NCBI GenBank assembly: GCA_965207895.1
Contig: CBDBNN010000001.1
Span: 310,001-374,000, forward strand
Direction of reading: 5' to 3'
DNA from: VXMO01 sp965207895
GTDB taxonomy: Bacteria; Chloroflexota; Dehalococcoidia; UBA6926
DNA: 64,000 bases
In this document: positions 24,656 to 33,187 of the stretch, in pieces
Numbering within the stretch: the stretch's first letter is position 1
Layout of the letters: every line of letters starts with the position of its first letter
Notes under the pieces: model-generated
What the model saw: the letters and a program-made list of their open reading frames with translations, nothing else
What the model was told of the DNA's origin: nothing
Databases searched by the model: none
Made by a program: the position numbers and the translations under genes

Positions 24656-24862
24656 TTAGAAATCCTTCCGTTCGATTCCAAGCTGCCGCAGCATCTCGGC
24701 CAAGAGGCCACGGGCTATTTCTCCTCGCTTCACGGTTGTACTCCGTGAATCCAGGGACACGCGGCCGTGGCTACCCTTGCCTCGACTCGGGTTGTGCTCA
24801 AAATCTAGCTTATTCCTGCGCGCATAAGACCTGACACGCTTAATGAACTCTCGGCCGTCCAC
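24656..24862 (-). CDS. hicA: HicA-type mRNA interferase toxin
   Basis: This is a 68-residue double-stranded-RNA-binding-fold toxin. It has the catalytic motif GKGSHGRVSLDSRSTTVKR, with the single active His (G-S-H), and the terminal GLLAEMLRQLGIERKDF typical of HicA. GTG 24862 is the only start, because a stop codon directly precedes it. It is upstream of and nearly contiguous with the antitoxin gene. Expected action: ribosome-independent mRNA cleavage when free of HicB. All key positions look intact, so the module may be functional. Confidence 0.9.
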   Translation of the reverse strand: MDGREFIKRVRSYARRNKLDFEHNPSRGKGSHGRVSLDSRSTTVKRGEIARGLLAEMLRQLGIERKDF

Positions 24863-24905
24863 TTACCCAGTATCGCACATTTCTGTACGATTCTACTGCT
24901 TATCC

Positions 24906-26141
24906 CTACGCCGCCCCGCCCTCACGCTTCACTGTCCCAATGCCGCGACTCATGGCGGCTACAGAGACAACAATGCTGAGTGCGACGATCACTGCCGCAA
25001 CGGTGTACGGCGTGCCGGTCAGCCCTTCTGCCGTGTCTGCGATGCGACCGCTCATTCCTGCTCCCGCAACCACGCCAAGCGAATACGCAGCATAAAAGAT
25101 TCCAAATGCCAGTCCCCGATGACGCTCGCCGCCTGAATCGGCAACCAGGGCTGCAGCGGCCGGAAACAGGAGTCCAAACCCTAGACCCACCACTCCCATA
25201 CCAAGGAATACCGCCCACAGCTCCAGATTCGCTGCCATGAGGACAAGGCCCGCCCCGAAGAGGAGCAGTCCCCCACCAACGATCGCAAGCCGGTTGAATC
25301 GATCGCCTACTACCCCCATAACGCCCACCATCATGACCAAAGCCGTGACGGCGTAAATTGTGAAAGCCGTGCCGGATGCCCTCGTTGAATCGCCAAGCTC
25401 TTGCACCTGCAGCGGCATATATGTCGCGAGGGTGCCGATGCCTACCGTTAGAGCCACAACAACCACAGAGGCAACGGACAGGCCAACTGCATCCAGACGA
25501 CCGTCTCTCTGCTCGTTTATTGACTCAGGAATCTCTCGCTCTCCTCGCGTCTGCCCGACACCACGAGATCCAATCACATAGACAACGGCCGTTGCCACCA
25601 TCAACCCCGCCGCAATCAGGAACACGGGCTCATATCCAATCCTGTCTGCAAGGATTCCGGCGGACGCCGGCCCCACCACAGCGGCAACCGCAATGCCCGC
25701 CGCGCTCCGCCCCATTCTCCTCGCCCGCTGACCCTGCTGAGTCGAGTCGCCAAGCATGGCGAACGCCCCCGGCGTCAGCACTGCAGCGGCAATTCCATGC
25801 AACGCGCGCACCCCAAGCAGCCACCATTCATTCCCCGCAAACGCATATCCGGCCAGTGCCAGCGCAGTGATCACCAAGCCCGTCGTGATGGGCAATCTCC
25901 GACCAAACCGATCCAAAAAATAACCTGCCGCAACATTGCCCGGCAGGTTGGTAATCGAGTACGCGGCGACGATGATGCCGACCATCGTTGCGGACGCACC
26001 CAGATCATCGGCATACGTCGGAATCAGTGGAAGCCCAATGAAGAAATCGAGGAAGGCGACGAAGACAACAAGCGTCGCGAGTTGAGCGCTGCGCCGCCCG
26101 GTAATTCCCGGTGCAACGGCAATGTGGTTCGATGAAGACAT
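24906..26141 (-). CDS. MFS transporter, multidrug-type
   Basis: This 411-residue protein has about 12 hydrophobic segments. It carries the MFS motif A equivalent NLPGNVAAGYFLDRFGRRLPITTG between helices 2 and 3, a long charged central loop (QTRGEREIPESINEQRDGRLD) and a weaker copy MGVVGDRFNRLAIVGG in the second half. It fits drug/proton antiporter-like MFS proteins. The substrate is unknown. It ends 43 nt downstream of the HicA start region on the same strand, but with no sign of shared regulation. Confidence 0.87.
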   Translation of the reverse strand: MSSSNHIAVAPGITGRRSAQLATLVVFVAFLDFFIGLPLIPTYADDLGASATMVGIIVAAYSITNLPGNVAAGYFLDRFGRRLPITTGLVITALALAGYAFAGNEWWLLGVRALHGIAAAVLTPGAFAMLGDSTQQGQRARRMGRSAAGIAVAAVVGPASAGILADRIGYEPVFLIAAGLMVATAVVYVIGSRGVGQTRGEREIPESINEQRDGRLDAVGLSVASVVVVALTVGIGTLATYMPLQVQELGDSTRASGTAFTIYAVTALVMMVGVMGVVGDRFNRLAIVGGGLLLFGAGLVLMAANLELWAVFLGMGVVGLGFGLLFPAAAALVADSGGERHRGLAFGIFYAAYSLGVVAGAGMSGRIADTAEGLTGTPYTVAAVIVALSIVVSVAAMSRGIGTVKREGGAA

Positions 26142-26216
26142 GACGTATATTCCGACCCTGCGCTAATGCGCGATAAAGCGCTGTCACACTAACGTATCAC
26201 GGACGACGTTCAAGCT

Positions 26217-26621
26217 ATGATCGATAGAGGTTCACGGAAAGATACGGGAGGCGCTGTGGCAGCGGTTCGATACATCGTCAAAGACGTAGAGCAAGCGGTG
26301 ACGTTCTACACGACTCTCCTCGGTTTCTCCGTAGCGGAACAGTATGGCCCCGCAATGGCCATAGTGACGCGAGGCGACCTGAGCCTCTGGCTCGCAGGCC
26401 CGCGCGCCTCCGCGTCCCATCCTATGCCGGACGGCCGCCAGCCTGAGCCGGGCGGCTGGGCGCGCATCGTCATTGAAACCGACGATATCGAGTCGACCGT
26501 CACCGCCCTCCGTGACGCAGGCGCGGCCTTCCGAAACGACATCATCAGCGGCCCGGGCGGCAGACAGGTCATCGTTGAGGACCCCTCCGGCAACGCGATT
26601 GAGATATTCCAGCCCGGCTAA
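26217..26621 (+). CDS. VOC (glyoxalase) family protein
   Basis: This is a 134-residue VOC protein with AAVRYIVKDVEQAVTFYTTLLGFSV, a central GDLSLWLAGPRASASHPMPDGRQPEPGG and the end GRQVIVEDPSGNAIEIFQPG, where the Glu is the usual C-terminal metal ligand. It is the third VOC gene of the window and leads a run of same-strand catabolic genes. The ATG at 26217 has no clear Shine-Dalgarno. Confidence 0.85.
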   Translation: MIDRGSRKDTGGAVAAVRYIVKDVEQAVTFYTTLLGFSVAEQYGPAMAIVTRGDLSLWLAGPRASASHPMPDGRQPEPGGWARIVIETDDIESTVTALRDAGAAFRNDIISGPGGRQVIVEDPSGNAIEIFQPG

Positions 26622-26671
26622 TTCCCCAATCCCGTTACTATGGACAAGGCAACCGCCAAATAGGAGGAATT

Positions 26672-27469
26672 ATGCCCGGCCTGAACGAATTCAGCCTTGA
26701 TGGGAAAACGGCAATCGTCACCGGCGCCGGTCAGGGAATCGGCAAGGGTATCGCACTCGCGCTGGCAGAGGCCGGAGCGGACGTTGTCGTCGCCGGTATC
26801 ACGGTCGCGGACCGCTCGCGTTCTGAAGCCGACCTTCAGGAAACGGCAGATGAAATCCGACTCCTTGGGCGTTCTGCCCTGCCCGTCGTCGCGGACGCCC
26901 GCGATGACGCCGATGTTCGAGCGCTGATCGATGCCACGCTTGCGGAGTTCGAAGGGCTGGACATCATGGTCAACAACGCCGGCGGCAGCTTCTATGCACG
27001 TTTCCCGGACATCAGCGAGGGCGGCTTTGAGGCCATTGTCCGAAACAACCTCAAGAGCACATTCCTGTGCTGCCAGGCCGCGGGAGCCGTCATGCGTGAA
27101 CGGCAGACTGGCGTGATAATCAATCTCTCGTCCGGCGCGGCATTCTCCGGCTCCATCGCCCAGCCCGTCTACGCCGCCACGAAAGCGGGCATCACCAACC
27201 TGACGCAGACTCTTGCCGCCGAGTTCGCCCCCCATGTCCGAGTCGTCGCCTTAGCCCCCGGCCTCACGGATACAGTCGGCATGAGAGCGGGCTATGGCGA
27301 CGAGGCTGACGCAAGAGTCGCCGCGCAGGCCCAGACCATGGCAGCCAAGCGCCTCGCCACACCGCGCGACATGGGACTGGCCTGCGTCTTTCTTGCCAGC
27401 GACGCCGCATCCTACGTCAGCGGCATCACCCTGCGTGTCGACGGTGGCGGACGCGCCGCCGATGACTAG
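26672..27469 (+). CDS. Short-chain dehydrogenase/reductase
   Basis: This 265-residue classical SDR has the cofactor motif VTGAGQGIGKG at residues 14-24, NNAGG near 95, catalytic Ser in NLSSGAAFSGS, and YAATK as the YxxxK pair. The C-terminus SDAASYVSGITLRVDGGG is typical of FabG-like members. AGGAGGAA lies 7 nt before ATG 26672. It precedes an acyl-CoA dehydrogenase by 32 nt, suggesting a shared oxidation pathway for an acyl or hydroxyacyl compound. The substrate is not assignable. Confidence 0.92.
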   Translation: MPGLNEFSLDGKTAIVTGAGQGIGKGIALALAEAGADVVVAGITVADRSRSEADLQETADEIRLLGRSALPVVADARDDADVRALIDATLAEFEGLDIMVNNAGGSFYARFPDISEGGFEAIVRNNLKSTFLCCQAAGAVMRERQTGVIINLSSGAAFSGSIAQPVYAATKAGITNLTQTLAAEFAPHVRVVALAPGLTDTVGMRAGYGDEADARVAAQAQTMAAKRLATPRDMGLACVFLASDAASYVSGITLRVDGGGRAADD

Positions 27470-27501
27470 AGGCGCAAGAGTCCGATAAGGGCGCGACGGT
27501 C

Positions 27502-28725
27502 ATGACCCTCGACGATACCCTTTCCGAGGAACTGCGCCTCCTGCGTCACTCCGTGCGTGCGCTGGTGCGCGACAAGGTCGCCCCGCGCGCATGGCAGATC
27601 GACCAGGATCGTGAATACCCCCAGGATGTCTTTGAGGCCTTTCGCGACCAGGGTCTATTCGCCTTGGCACTCCCTGAGAATGAGGGTGGAACGGGCGCGG
27701 GAACAATGGGCTTGGCCATCGCCGTCGAAGAGGTTGCGCGGGCCTGTGCCTCGTCCGCGCAGATGCTCATACTCTCCGCCCTTGTCACGTGGCCGCTGCG
27801 TTTCTTCGGCACGGATGACATGCGGCAAAACGATGTCCGCGCAGTTGCGGACGGCAGCAAACGCGGCTCATTCGCCCTGACTGAACCCAACGCCTCCTCC
27901 GACCTCGGCTCCATGGTGACCCGGGCTGAGAGAGACGGCTCCGACTACGTCCTCAACGGAGAAAAGGACTTCATCAGCGGCTCCCCGCAGGCCGATTTCT
28001 TCATCGTCTTTGCAGGCGCGGGCGACAACAGAGACATGAGGGAAAGCATGTCGGCGTTCCTTGTTGACGTCCCGCAGCCCGGCGTCATCTTTCTCCGGCG
28101 TGACGAGGGCATGGGCCTCAAGGGAATGCCGCACTGCGATTGGTCGTTTGACGGCTGCCGCGTGCCGGAATCGCACCTGATCGGCGACATAGGCCAAGGG
28201 GAGGAAATTGCCCGTCTAAGCATGAACGCCATCCAGCCGCTGCTCGCCGCCCGCGGGCTGGGCGCGGCAGAGGAGGCGCTGGCATTCACCCGCGACTACG
28301 CCAACACGCGCCGCATCTACGACGGGCTGCTCGCGGACCTGCAGACCACCCAGCTTCATCTCGCTGAGATGGCCGTCAACGTCGAGGCAACACGGCTGCT
28401 GACGTACCAGGCCGCCCGCATGGTGGATGAAAATAGATTCCGTGACGAGGGTGATGCCGCCTACCTGAACGCCGCCAAGCTCATGTCCGCTCGTACCGCC
28501 GTTCACGCCACCGATCACGCTATGCAGGCCGTTGGCGGCCACGCCTACATGGAAGTGCATCCGCTGGAGCGCATGTACCGTGACGCCCGCCACCTGAGCC
28601 TCTACATGGGAACAAGCGAAGTCCTTAGCCTCCGAGTCGCCCGCGCAGTTCTGGACGGCGCGCTGGGCTACGGCCCGTCCGTGTCTCGCCAATCAACCGA
28701 GGAACGATCGCGTCGGCAGGAGTAG
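27502..28725 (+). CDS. Acyl-CoA dehydrogenase family protein
   Basis: This 407-residue flavoprotein has the three-domain ACAD plan: an N-terminal helical part (FRDQGLFALALPENEGGTGAG), the FAD/substrate motif FALTEPNASSDLGSMVT, DYVLNGEKDFISGSPQADFF in the beta domain, and the C-terminal helices with AVGGHAYMEVHPLERMYRDARHLSLYMGTSEV. It catalyses alpha,beta-dehydrogenation of acyl-CoA esters with electron transfer to ETF. It sits between the SDR and MBL genes in a same-strand run; chain-length specificity cannot be read. Confidence 0.93.
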   Translation: MTLDDTLSEELRLLRHSVRALVRDKVAPRAWQIDQDREYPQDVFEAFRDQGLFALALPENEGGTGAGTMGLAIAVEEVARACASSAQMLILSALVTWPLRFFGTDDMRQNDVRAVADGSKRGSFALTEPNASSDLGSMVTRAERDGSDYVLNGEKDFISGSPQADFFIVFAGAGDNRDMRESMSAFLVDVPQPGVIFLRRDEGMGLKGMPHCDWSFDGCRVPESHLIGDIGQGEEIARLSMNAIQPLLAARGLGAAEEALAFTRDYANTRRIYDGLLADLQTTQLHLAEMAVNVEATRLLTYQAARMVDENRFRDEGDAAYLNAAKLMSARTAVHATDHAMQAVGGHAYMEVHPLERMYRDARHLSLYMGTSEVLSLRVARAVLDGALGYGPSVSRQSTEERSRRQE

Positions 28726-28747
28726 GATAGGGGCGGAGGTGGGTGGC

Positions 28748-29623
28748 ATGTCCGAATTCACAATGCGAGTCGGCGACGCTGAAATCATCGCCGTGACGGA
28801 CATGAACATCATCTACCCGAGGCCCCTGCCGGAACTCTTCCCTGCCGTGCCTGCGGAGGCGTGGGACGACTATCGCGACGAATTTGCAGACACCTTCGCA
28901 GGCAACCACATCCGGCTTGAGATTGGGTGCTACGTCGTGCGCTCGCAGGGACGGACCATCCTCATTGACACCGGCTACGGCCCCGGCCCGATCGAGGGCG
29001 AAGACGGCCGACTCATGGACAATCTTTCAGCCAGCGGCGTTGAGGCCGGTGACGTGGACTTAGTCTTCTTCTCGCACCTGCACCCCGATCACACCGGCTG
29101 GAACATGGTCTGGGGAGAAGAGATTCCCACAGAGCCGACCTTCCCTAACGCGCGCTACGTCGTCCACACGCTCGACCTCGAACACTTCCGCAAGCCGGAA
29201 ACGCAGGCCGCAATGTCGTTCCCCTTCATGCACCACGACGTGGAACCGCTAGACACGCTCGGCATACTCGACACCATCGATGAGGACACCAACCTCACCC
29301 CGGAGGTAAGGGCCGTCCACACGCCCGGCCACACACCGGGTCACATGAGCGTTGTCGTTGCGTCCGGCGGCCAGGACGCCATCATCCAGGGCGATGTCTT
29401 CATTCATCCGGCACAGGTAGTCGAGGATGACTGGAATTGCATCTTTGACGTCGATTGGCCGTTGGCGACCGAGGGGCGTCGCAAGATGCTGGACGACGCC
29501 GCCGACAAGGGCACACCGCTGATTTCCTGCCACTTTCCCCTGCCCGGTTTCGGACGAATCGGCCGCAAGGGAGGCAAGAGATACTACCAGGTTGGCCTGG
29601 ACATTATGCCGGTCAACAACTAG
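28748..29623 (+). CDS. MBL-fold metallo-hydrolase
   Basis: This 291-residue protein starts at ATG 28748, which has GGAGGTGG upstream. The metal motif is FFSHLHPDHTGWN (HxHxDH), with further ligands in HTPGHTPGHMSVV and GDVF and the final His in ISCHFPLPGFG. It resembles the AHL-lactonase/AidB-like branch with an extended N-terminal strand. It acts as a Zn-dependent hydrolase on esters, lactones or thioesters. It is 10 nt from the M20-like gene and 22 nt after the acyl-CoA dehydrogenase, so an operon is likely. Confidence 0.9.
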   Translation: MSEFTMRVGDAEIIAVTDMNIIYPRPLPELFPAVPAEAWDDYRDEFADTFAGNHIRLEIGCYVVRSQGRTILIDTGYGPGPIEGEDGRLMDNLSASGVEAGDVDLVFFSHLHPDHTGWNMVWGEEIPTEPTFPNARYVVHTLDLEHFRKPETQAAMSFPFMHHDVEPLDTLGILDTIDEDTNLTPEVRAVHTPGHTPGHMSVVVASGGQDAIIQGDVFIHPAQVVEDDWNCIFDVDWPLATEGRRKMLDDAADKGTPLISCHFPLPGFGRIGRKGGKRYYQVGLDIMPVNN

Positions 29624-29633
29624 GAGAATCGCT

Positions 29634-30881
29634 ATGACAACCGACGCAGCCCAACAAGTACTAGACGCCGTCAACTCCACAGAAATGGTCAGTCTCGCGC
29701 AAGAGCTTGTCCGGATTCCGAGTTTCAAGACGGAAGAGACGGAAGTCGCCCGCTTCCTGGAGGGCTACCTCTCGGATCGCGGCTACGAAGTCCAGGTGCA
29801 GGAGGTGGAGCCCGGACGCCTTCAGACCATCGCCACCCTTCGCGGCACCGGCGGCGGCAAGTCGTTCATGCTGAACGGCCATACCGACATCGACCCACTT
29901 GCAATGGGATGGAAACGCGACCCGTGGAAGCCCAGCATCGAAGATGACCGCATCTATGGCGGGGGCATCCGCAACATGAAGGCCGGCGTCGCATCCATGA
30001 TCACAGCAGCGGAGGCCTTGAGAACATCAGGCATGGAACGGCGCGGCGATATCGTGATCGCATGTGTCGTCGGCGAGCTGCAGGGCGGCGTGGGCACAAT
30101 CTACCTCTGTGAAAACGGCCCGCTCGCGGACATGGCCGTCATACCGGAGCCGCACGGCGCGAACAATATCCTGACCACCCACGCCGGCGTCGTTGAATTT
30201 GCTGTGCACATCATCGGCAATTCCCGACACATCGTCCGCAAGGACGAGGCCGTCGACGCCATCGCCAACATGGCCAAGGCCATCCCCGCACTCAACGCCG
30301 TCCAGTTCACCCACACCCCACGCGAAGACCTGCCCGGCCTGCCCCGCATCAACGTCGGCGCAGTCATCGGTGGCCGCGGACGCGATTACGACCTGCGCGG
30401 CCCCAATTGGGTCGCGGACTTCTGCACTGCCCTTGTTGACGTGCGATTCCTGCCTGGCATGTCCTCTGAATCCGTCAGGGCGGACATTGAACACGCTCTG
30501 GACGCAATCAAGGACGACGACCCCGATTTCAACTACGAAATTGAGATGCCCCCCGACCCGAAACACCGTGTATTCACGCGGGTCATGGAGCCGTTTGACC
30601 TGCCGAAGGACGAGTACATCGTTGACGCCGTGTTGCGCAGTTTCCGCGCGGTGACGGGACGAGAACCGGACGGTTTCGGTACGGTTCTACCCGGTTCCTA
30701 CACCGGTGACGACACCACGCATCTCTGGCGTGCTGGCGTCTCATGCCTGCTGTATGGCGCCGGGGGCGCGTCTGAATCGGACACCGTCCCCGATGAATAC
30801 GTTCGCATCCCTGACATGGATCAGGTCGCCCGCGTCCTTGCCCTCACCGCCCTGGACGTCATCAGCTTGCCCGCGTCCTAG
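29634..30881 (+). CDS. M20-family (ArgE/DapE-like) amidohydrolase with altered metal motifs
   Basis: This is a 415-residue protein. ATG 29634 follows TAGGAGAAT; an upstream in-frame ATG at 29592 overlaps the MBL gene and is not family-like. Family landmarks are LVRIPSFKTEETEVARFLEGYL, MLNGHTDIDPL with the first His and Asp, and a terminal catalytic His in TGDDTTHLWRAGVSCLLYG. Two usual metal positions deviate: the bridging Asp of the GxxxDMKGG motif is Asn (GGGIRNMKAG), and the Glu-Glu pair reads GELQGG. It probably hydrolyses an N-acyl or peptide bond, or is an atypical member with different chemistry. Confidence 0.85.
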   Translation: MTTDAAQQVLDAVNSTEMVSLAQELVRIPSFKTEETEVARFLEGYLSDRGYEVQVQEVEPGRLQTIATLRGTGGGKSFMLNGHTDIDPLAMGWKRDPWKPSIEDDRIYGGGIRNMKAGVASMITAAEALRTSGMERRGDIVIACVVGELQGGVGTIYLCENGPLADMAVIPEPHGANNILTTHAGVVEFAVHIIGNSRHIVRKDEAVDAIANMAKAIPALNAVQFTHTPREDLPGLPRINVGAVIGGRGRDYDLRGPNWVADFCTALVDVRFLPGMSSESVRADIEHALDAIKDDDPDFNYEIEMPPDPKHRVFTRVMEPFDLPKDEYIVDAVLRSFRAVTGREPDGFGTVLPGSYTGDDTTHLWRAGVSCLLYGAGGASESDTVPDEYVRIPDMDQVARVLALTALDVISLPAS

Positions 30882-30917
30882 TACAATAGACAGCGTAGCC
30901 CAAGCGCGGAGCACATC

Positions 30918-31490
30918 ATGGCAACAACACAGGAAGCACTAAGAACGACCCTCGGTACTGAGCCGATCACGGCAGAACAACTGCTGGTGATGGACGAACG
31001 TGGGGAACTGATACGGGGGGTATTCTGTCCGACCATGGTCCCAGGAATTCAGCATGGCCAGGTCATCGCCAACCTCATCATTCTCATGGCGGCGGCCGTC
31101 AAGCCAACAAAAATCGGCACTATCGTTACGGCGGACGCCGGAGTCCTGCTCAGCAGAAACCCTGACACCGTCCTCGGCCCAGATATTTCCTATTTCTCGA
31201 AAGAACGACTCCCATTGGACGCGGAGATTCGGGGCTATGCGGAGACCCCGCCGGAACTCGTCGTTGAAGTCGTCTCCCCGAGCGACACCCCTAGAGAAGT
31301 CGCGGGCAAGGCAAACATGTGGCTCGTCGGCGGTGTCCGACTCGTTTGGGTCGTCTGGCCGGAGACCAAAATGGTCGAGGTCTACCGCGCGAACAACCAG
31401 CCAGAAACCCTCCGCGAAACAGACACTCTCACGGGCGGCGATGTCCTCCCTCAATTCTCCGTCACTGTCGCAGACATCTTCGAAAACTAG
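30918..31490 (+). CDS. Uma2 family (DUF820) PD-(D/E)xK nuclease-like protein
   Basis: This 190-residue protein has the Uma2 plan: MTAEQ-like TAEQLLVMDERGELIRGVF, LILMAAAVKPTKIGTIVTADAGVLLSRNPDTVLGPDISYFSKERLP, then PPELVVEVVSPSDTPREVAGKANMWLVGGVRLVWVVWPETKMVEVYR. The Asp of PDISYF, Glu of VVEVVSP and Lys of AGKANMW make the nuclease-fold triad. The family is abundant in cyanobacteria and Chloroflexota and its role is unclear. A -10-like TACAAT lies about 30 nt upstream. Confidence 0.88.
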   Translation: MATTQEALRTTLGTEPITAEQLLVMDERGELIRGVFCPTMVPGIQHGQVIANLIILMAAAVKPTKIGTIVTADAGVLLSRNPDTVLGPDISYFSKERLPLDAEIRGYAETPPELVVEVVSPSDTPREVAGKANMWLVGGVRLVWVVWPETKMVEVYRANNQPETLRETDTLTGGDVLPQFSVTVADIFEN

Positions 31491-31516
31491 GCCCCAATCC
31501 CCTTCTGATCCCTCTC

Positions 31517-31558
31517 ATTCCGGCGAGAGCGGGAATCCAGTGCAGCGCGCAGCGCCCC
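31517..31558. repeat. Two-hairpin repeat family copy, degenerate
   Basis: ATTCCGGC-GAGA-GCGGGAAT with one mismatched pair, then CCAGT and a weak second hairpin around GCGC. It lies in the gap between the Uma2 and DUF4129 genes. Confidence 0.75.
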
Positions 31559-31633
31559 ACCCATCCAGCCCCCACGCCGGATCGCGGCGGACCAACCAAT
31601 TCCTCAACCAAACCGTATCGCGAACTTCAAAAA

Positions 31634-33187
31634 TTACATCATGCGGGCGTCATCGGGGCCCATGCCGGGCGGCGGGCTCTCCTCGTGAGGCCGCAGATCA
31701 GAGCGAACACGCATCCAGCGCGGCAGCGGTGCCCGAATCGGTCGCTCGTCCTCAGCAACAGCTGCGGCCTTCTTCTCCGGCTTATGGTGTGGAGGCGGAT
31801 ACAACTCGCGAATGTTCGCCCAAATGGCGCGAATCTGGCCCACATCCTCTCCTGATGGCGGGATTCCCCCGTATCGCGCCCGCACAAACGAGTCCGTGAA
31901 GATGGCGATGTCCTGCCCGACGAACAGTCGGCTGAGTTCCGGATGAAATTCCTCCGGCGTCTCCCATCCCTCACGTGAAACGCCATGGTCGTCGGCCAGC
32001 GCCACCAGCCCCCTGTACGCGCCCAGCGCGACAGAAACAGGGTTGTTGGGGTCAAGGTCAGTCGTAATCTCGTCGTGTTTGGGTTGTCGGCGGAATCGCG
32101 CGGCCAACGCTGACAGCGCGGATGAAAGGTCTTCAACAATCGTCGTCTCGCCCTGCAGCCGCTCCCGCTCCTCCCCCATCTCCGCCTGCGAACGCCGACC
32201 CCGGAAACCCGAGAACAGCCGCCATAGGAACCACGCGACCCCAACAACGGCAGCCGTGACAGCAGCCCAGCCGAATATCCGGGACAGCCAGTAGAGCAGC
32301 CTGTTCTCTTCCTCGTTGCGGGTGAATATCCGCTCGAAATCCGGCGCAGACGGCAGCTGAAGTTCGGGGCTCTCCCCCTCAGTGGCAAAGAAGCCTATCA
32401 CCTGGAAGAACGTCCAGACGAACGCTTGAATGACAATTTCGAATATCCAGCCAACCACGGCAAGAACGGGCAGGAACAGCCGCCCCGCGAACCAGAACAC
32501 AGTTCCCGCCATTCGCCCCAACTCTCCTTCCGCAAGAATGGCCAGTAGAACGCTGCCGATGAGGATGCCGCCCACGGTAAGCCCCATCATGCGCGGCCAA
32601 TCCCGCAGACCTGCGCTCTGTTCCGGGTCCATGGACGTGATGTGAATCAATGCGAACGAAGCGATGCCCATCCCAAAGAAGAGGAACGTAGGAATCGGTG
32701 CGCCGGAATAGCTGTCGATCAGGACATCGACAACCACTCCCACAACCACAACGGCAACGCCGATGCGGAACGATTGTGCGAGGTTGTTGACCCAGACGAC
32801 TTCCTGCCCCAGGTGGGTGCCCCGCCACCAGAAGACGCCAAGCATGACGCCGCCGACGATTGCGTGCCGTCCTTCCTGCCAGTCCTGCCAGAACCACAAC
32901 GGCCATGAGAAGTCCCACCCCACCTGCGGTAACATGACAACTCCGAGATAGATGACGATTGCGCCGCCGCCCGCCACGATGCCCCGCGCCGCCGCCATGG
33001 TCGCGCCTGCGGGAACGATCCAGCGCGTGAGGATATACCCGGATACCGTGACGATCAGCGCCAGCCAGACGGGCACAAGGCTCTCTCCCGCCCCGATCAT
33101 CAGCAGCGCAAGAGCGCCTGCAATGGTGATCCACGCCACCTCCATCGTGAGGCGCGTACCTTCCAATGCCAGCGGCGCCCACCTCAT
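31634..33187 (-). CDS. Multi-pass membrane protein with C-terminal DUF4129 domain
   Basis: This 517-residue protein has about eight hydrophobic segments in residues 15-290, one more at about 317-337, then a cytoplasmic part. The C-terminal region (VALGAYRGLVALADDHGVSREGWETPEEFHPELSRLF, then FTDSFVRARYGG) fits DUF4129, normally found at the end of transglutaminase-like membrane proteins. No transglutaminase Cys-His-Asp triad was seen here. It overlaps the DUF58 gene by 4 nt (ATGA) and completes a MoxR-DUF58-DUF4129 operon. The trio is thought to act in envelope or protein maturation; the client is unknown. Confidence 0.8.
   Translation of the reverse strand: MRWAPLALEGTRLTMEVAWITIAGALALLMIGAGESLVPVWLALIVTVSGYILTRWIVPAGATMAAARGIVAGGGAIVIYLGVVMLPQVGWDFSWPLWFWQDWQEGRHAIVGGVMLGVFWWRGTHLGQEVVWVNNLAQSFRIGVAVVVVGVVVDVLIDSYSGAPIPTFLFFGMGIASFALIHITSMDPEQSAGLRDWPRMMGLTVGGILIGSVLLAILAEGELGRMAGTVFWFAGRLFLPVLAVVGWIFEIVIQAFVWTFFQVIGFFATEGESPELQLPSAPDFERIFTRNEEENRLLYWLSRIFGWAAVTAAVVGVAWFLWRLFSGFRGRRSQAEMGEERERLQGETTIVEDLSSALSALAARFRRQPKHDEITTDLDPNNPVSVALGAYRGLVALADDHGVSREGWETPEEFHPELSRLFVGQDIAIFTDSFVRARYGGIPPSGEDVGQIRAIWANIRELYPPPHHKPEKKAAAVAEDERPIRAPLPRWMRVRSDLRPHEESPPPGMGPDDARMM

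Noticed and set aside
24055..24906. tRNA-Pro as an att site of an integrated island carrying HicAB
   Set aside because: I found no duplicate of the tRNA 3' end on the far side and no integrase gene.
32379..33182. Long minus-strand frame of 267 codons
   Set aside because: It is an out-of-frame shadow of the DUF4129 gene on the same strand, with Arg/Gly/His-rich composition typical of frame-shifted high-GC sequence.
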